Assembly: GCA_023953905.1 (NCBI GenBank)
Contig: JAMLJA010000003.1
Location: 62,001-126,000 of the forward strand
Origin: Rhizobiaceae bacterium
GTDB taxonomy: Bacteria; Pseudomonadota; Alphaproteobacteria; Rhizobiales; Rhizobiaceae
DNA length: 64,000 bases
Direction: 5' to 3'
This document shows positions 60,735 to 64,000 of this stretch, one piece after another (positions within the stretch are counted from its first letter, which is position 1; every line of letters begins with the position of its first letter). Made by a program: the position numbers and the translations under genes. The notes beneath the pieces were generated by a model. The model ran no database searches, was not told where the DNA came from, and was given only the letters and a program-made list of their open reading frames with translations.

Positions 60735-62516
60735 ATGATGTCAAAGGTCCGCGGGGACACCAGCCCGTATATGAGGCGGCTGAAATTGCGGATTTCAGGC
60801 GCAGCGATGGCCGCCCTGACCCTGGCGACCGCCTTTCCGGCGCTCGCGCAGGATCGCGACCTGTTGCGCGGGGAGGTGCCCGAATCGGCAATCAATGACG
60901 AACTCTTGCGCCGCCAGGGTATCAGCGACCAGTCCACGGGCTCGACCACACGGGCTGCCGCGCCCGCTCCAGGTTCGTCAACCACGGATCCTTCCGAGAC
61001 ATCCGACGATGCTGCCGCCGGCGATAGCGCGCAAGGCACAAGCGAGGCTCAACAAAGCCTGTTCCCGGCGGAGCCAAAGGCAAGCTCTGAGCCTTTTGAC
61101 GAAGCGCCTCCTGCCGGACACGGTCCGGCAACCTCGGCCAGCCAGCAGCGCTCAAAAACGGCTAAGAACCGGATCGTCCCCACCAAGCTGAAGCCGGCGA
61201 AGAAAGAAGCCAGCAAGGAATTGCCCGAGCCATCCGAACGATCGGGAAAGACATCGCAGGACGACGCAACTCCCAAGGGGATCAAGCCGGTCGGCACGGT
61301 CGACAGCGAAACCGATCTGACGGTCGACCAGCGCGCGCAGCGGGCCCAGCCCATCGAAGGGCTGGAACGCCCAGAGGACGAAACGCCCTACGCTCCGCTT
61401 GGGCTTCGTCTTGGCTCGTTCAACCTCTATTCCACACTCGAACAGGGGATGAGGTGGACGTCCAACGTCAATTCATCGCCCAAAGCGCAGTCTGCCCTCC
61501 AATCGGAAACGACCTTGCGGATGCGCGCTGAATCCGACTGGTCCCGGCATTCGGCCGCGATGGAAGCCTATGGCGTCCTGCGCGAAGCGTTGGACGGGCC
61601 GAACATCGACGACAACGAGGCAGGGTTCAACAGCGAATTGCGGCTCGACATAACCGACGAATTCCGTGCCCTCGCATCGCTGAACTTCCAGATGAGGCCC
61701 GAAGATGCCTCGTCACCCGTAATTATCGAGGATGCGGTATCGCGCCCGTTGCGCCAGACGCTCGCGGGATCCGCCGGGCTGGAGAAAGACGTCGGAAAGT
61801 TTCGCTTTGGCGTTTCGGGCGAACTCGTCGACAACCGCTATGGAGATGCGGATCTCGCGAATGGCATGACGCTGTCTCAGAAGGATCGGGACTCGCTTCT
61901 GGCCACTGCCACGCTGCGTGCAGGCTATGAGATTTCCCCATCGCTGACGCCGTTCGTGGCAATTGAAATGGGTCGACGCGAATATGAGCTGGAGGCTGAT
62001 GCCGCCGGTTATCGGCGCTCGTCTGACCGAACCGCGGCCCGGCTCGGGATGCAGATCGATACCGGCGAGAAGCTGCGCGGCGAGATTGCCATTGGATGGC
62101 TGCGGGAGAAACCGGACGACCCGAGGCTCGACGAGATTTCCACCCCAACGATCGATGCCACTGTCAACTGGTCGCCGCAGCGCGGCACCGACGTGACCCT
62201 GCTTGGAGCGACATCAATCGAAACCACGAACGCGCCGGATCAAAGCGGCTCTGTTCTCTATTCGGGCGGCGTGCGAATCGACCGCCAGATCAGGGCGAAC
62301 CTTACTGGAAACGTGCTTCTGGGCGCTGCATGGCGAGACTATGTCGGCACCAACGGGCACGACCTCACCTTGTCCGCGGAGGCGGGTTTTACATGGTGGA
62401 TGAACCGCAATGTCGGCATCAGCGGCAGAGCCAGGCACGAGCAGGTCGAAAGCAACCTCCCAGGTCGCGACACCAAGACGGACAGCGTATTTCTGGGAGT
62501 GAAGCTTCAGCGATAG
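60735..62516 (+). CDS. Outer-membrane beta-barrel protein
   Basis: A 593-residue exported protein. The signal peptide (ending FPALAQ/DRD at about residue 39) is preceded by an extended basic segment; ATG 60771 would give a more usual signal. Residues 45-215 are low complexity (Ser/Ala/Pro/Glu/Lys) and probably unfolded. From about 220 on, alternating polar and hydrophobic strands (LGLRLGSFNLYSTLEQGMRWTSNV, VDNRYGDADLANG, GVRIDRQIRANLTGNVLLGAAWRDYVG) form a barrel ending DSVFLGVKLQR, of the type annotated as outer membrane beta-barrel (Bbp2-like). Function unknown. The upstream TTAACCAT at 60672 may be a CtrA half-site. Confidence 0.82.
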   Translation: MMSKVRGDTSPYMRRLKLRISGAAMAALTLATAFPALAQDRDLLRGEVPESAINDELLRRQGISDQSTGSTTRAAAPAPGSSTTDPSETSDDAAAGDSAQGTSEAQQSLFPAEPKASSEPFDEAPPAGHGPATSASQQRSKTAKNRIVPTKLKPAKKEASKELPEPSERSGKTSQDDATPKGIKPVGTVDSETDLTVDQRAQRAQPIEGLERPEDETPYAPLGLRLGSFNLYSTLEQGMRWTSNVNSSPKAQSALQSETTLRMRAESDWSRHSAAMEAYGVLREALDGPNIDDNEAGFNSELRLDITDEFRALASLNFQMRPEDASSPVIIEDAVSRPLRQTLAGSAGLEKDVGKFRFGVSGELVDNRYGDADLANGMTLSQKDRDSLLATATLRAGYEISPSLTPFVAIEMGRREYELEADAAGYRRSSDRTAARLGMQIDTGEKLRGEIAIGWLREKPDDPRLDEISTPTIDATVNWSPQRGTDVTLLGATSIETTNAPDQSGSVLYSGGVRIDRQIRANLTGNVLLGAAWRDYVGTNGHDLTLSAEAGFTWWMNRNVGISGRARHEQVESNLPGRDTKTDSVFLGVKLQR

Positions 62517-62560
62517 GCAGCCATCTCGATCACGACATTGCAGATCGGCAGCGCCATCCG

Positions 62561-63445
62561 TCAGACCGGCTTGATCTCGCGTGACAACCGCTCAATTGTC
62601 TCTTTCATGCTCTGGTTCATATCCGAGCGCCAAAGCGCAAAGGCGACATTGGCCTCGACGAAACCTTCAGGCGAGCCGCAATCGAATGTCCGGCCCTTGT
62701 AGTGATATCCATAGAAGGTCTGCTCGTTCTGAAGCTTCAGCATCGCGTCGGTGAGCTGGATCTCGTTTCCAGCGCCCTTCTCGTGCTTGCTCAGGACCTC
62801 GAATATTTCAGGCTGCAGGATGTACCGGCCATTGAGAAACAGGTTCGATTCTGCGGTACCGCGAGGTGGCTTCTCGACCATGCTGGTGACCTCAAAGCCG
62901 TTGTGCACGTCGGCACCGCGGCCCACGATACCGTATTTGTGTGTCTCGGCGGGATCGCACTCTTGCACGGCGATGATGTTGCCGCCAGTCTCGTCAAAGA
63001 GATCGACCATCTCGCGCAGACACCCGCGTTCAGACTGCATAATCATGTCGGGCAAAAGCAGCGCGAATGGCTCGTCTCCCACCAGATCGCGGGCGCACCA
63101 GACGGCGTGTCCGAGACCGAGAGGCACTTGCTGGCGCGTAAAACTGGTCTGTCCTGGAAGAGGCTGCAGCTTCTGGAGGCGTGCGAGCTCGTCGGTCTTC
63201 CCGCGCTCGGCAAGCGTGTTGTAGAGTTCGAACTGGACATCGAAGTGATCCTCGATGACGGCCTTGTTGCGCCCGGTCACGAAAATGAAATGTTCGATTC
63301 CCGCATCGCGCGCCTCATCCACCACATATTGGATGACCGGGCGGTCCACGACGGTCAGCATCTCCTTCGGGATTGCCTTGGTCGCGGGCAGAAAGCGCGT
63401 GCCAAGGCCAGCGACGGGAAAGACTGCCTTGCGTAATTTCTTCAT
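62561..63445 (-). CDS. galU: UTP-glucose-1-phosphate uridylyltransferase
   Basis: A 294-residue enzyme producing UDP-glucose for exopolysaccharide, LPS and glucans. The nucleotide loop is [22 protein letters not shown] (8-29), followed by [70 protein letters not shown] and [23 protein letters not shown]. Length is standard. It converges on the barrel-protein gene and diverges from the transglycosylase gene. Confidence 0.96.
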   Translation of the reverse strand: MKKLRKAVFPVAGLGTRFLPATKAIPKEMLTVVDRPVIQYVVDEARDAGIEHFIFVTGRNKAVIEDHFDVQFELYNTLAERGKTDELARLQKLQPLPGQTSFTRQQVPLGLGHAVWCARDLVGDEPFALLLPDMIMQSERGCLREMVDLFDETGGNIIAVQECDPAETHKYGIVGRGADVHNGFEVTSMVEKPPRGTAESNLFLNGRYILQPEIFEVLSKHEKGAGNEIQLTDAMLKLQNEQTFYGYHYKGRTFDCGSPEGFVEANVAFALWRSDMNQSMKETIERLSREIKPV

Positions 63446-63646
63446 TCTCTTCTCTCTATTGCGCCGCCGCCATCAAGGTGATGACACTTTCACGTCCAAC
63501 TTTCGGAATATTGAACGAATGTGATCACGAAGGGTCAATGCGGATGCCACTTCAGCACATATTTTGGCGCGCGACTTTCATATGGTAAACTACTTGCTAA
63601 CCGCATTCGAGTTCAATGAGGCTTTCGGACGACCAAGGAGGCGAAG

Positions 63647-64000
63647 ATGCCCGTTCGCGGAACTCTCAAACGGCTGGGTGGCGCATGCGCCGTAGCCGTG
63701 TTCTCGCTGTCATTTATTTTTTCTCCTGTGCAGGCACAGGCAGAACCGGGATTCGAGCGCTGGGTTAAGAGCTTTAGGGCAACGGCCGTCAAAAGCGGCG
63801 TGTCGGGACGGACTTTCGACCGCGCCTTCCGTGGCGTGACATCCGTCGACGCCGAGGTTCTTGAGAAGGCCCAGACGCAGCCTGAATTCAGCGCGCCAGT
63901 CTGGGATTATTTCGACAATCGGGTGCACGAAGATTCGATCGCCAATGGCCGCGCCATGGCGCGGAAGTACAAGGCATGGCTGGACAGGATCGAGGCACGC
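63647..64000 (+). CDS. Lytic murein transglycosylase, MltB-type (3' end outside window)
   Basis: The first 118 residues only. A signal peptide (about 1-32, ending VQAQA/EPG) is followed by the MltB-type N-terminus: FERWVKSFRATAVKSGVSGRTFDRAFRGV, then EVLEKAQTQPEFSAPVWDYFDNRV. This matches the transglycosylase family PF13406. The catalytic Glu lies beyond the window. An AGGAGG site is eight bases before the ATG. The 200-base gap from galU has the promoters of both divergent genes; no other gene is seen there. Confidence 0.87.
   Translation, partial: MPVRGTLKRLGGACAVAVFSLSFIFSPVQAQAEPGFERWVKSFRATAVKSGVSGRTFDRAFRGVTSVDAEVLEKAQTQPEFSAPVWDYFDNRVHEDSIANGRAMARKYKAWLDRIEAR

Overview
The window is a GC-rich (about 60 % by eye) chromosomal segment of an alphaproteobacterium of the order Hyphomicrobiales (Rhizobiales), probably close to Mesorhizobium, Nitratireductor, Aquamicrobium or Brucella. 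The evidence is the gene content and order: tandem flagellins next to fliP, a motB-motC-motD(fliK)-motE block, the OmpR-type flagellar regulator Rem/FtcR, the flaF-flbT pair, an Omp10-type lipoprotein, homospermidine synthase and a short FlgD. No mobile elements, rRNA, tRNA or CRISPR arrays were seen.

Positions 1-24987 are one flagellar locus on the plus strand: flgH (partial)-fliL-fliP; four flagellin genes in tandem, each with a terminator; a translationally coupled fliF-(FliH-like)-motB-motC-motD-motE operon; the regulator rem/ftcR; flgE-flgK-flgL-flaF-flbT-flgD; fliQ; then flhA-fliR-(FliJ-like)-flgJ-(FlgN-like)-(FliL-like). Together they encode the MS ring, export gate, motor stator and periplasmic motor proteins, hook, filament and their regulation. 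Three points stand out. The first three flagellin genes share a repeated, structured 5' leader RNA. A 16-bp identical box lies upstream of fliF and flhA, with a looser copy before flgE. flhA carries an in-frame TGA at codon 528, although its downstream frame is intact and its true end overlaps fliR.

Positions 25113-36000 hold an SCP2 protein, a GNAT acetyltransferase, an ornithine/lysine decarboxylase behind a long 5' leader that resembles the alphaproteobacterial speF motif, an amidase with a LysR regulator, a DUF1007/NicO nickel-cobalt export pair, and a minus-strand run (acetyltransferase, zinc-type CDF exporter, SDR, small membrane protein, DenD-like dehydrogenase, and a deformylase-like protein that has lost metal ligands).

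Positions 36000-64000 are ordinary metabolic and envelope genes: aminotransferase, SDR, DUF533, tRNA hydroxylase TrhO, a muramidase, KDPG aldolase, a DUF882 protein, a sigma-54 response regulator, PepF, PabB/PabC, a DUF3445 protein, homospermidine synthase, an Omp10-like lipoprotein, a PaaK-like ligase, a 5'-nucleotidase-LysM fusion, ferrochelatase, an FAD oxidoreductase, an SPFH/NfeD pair, a KdsD/KpsF-type isomerase, an outer-membrane beta-barrel protein, GalU and a partial MltB-type transglycosylase. Ornithine decarboxylase (putrescine) and homospermidine synthase together give a homospermidine route. All functional names come from recognising sequence motifs; no database search was run.
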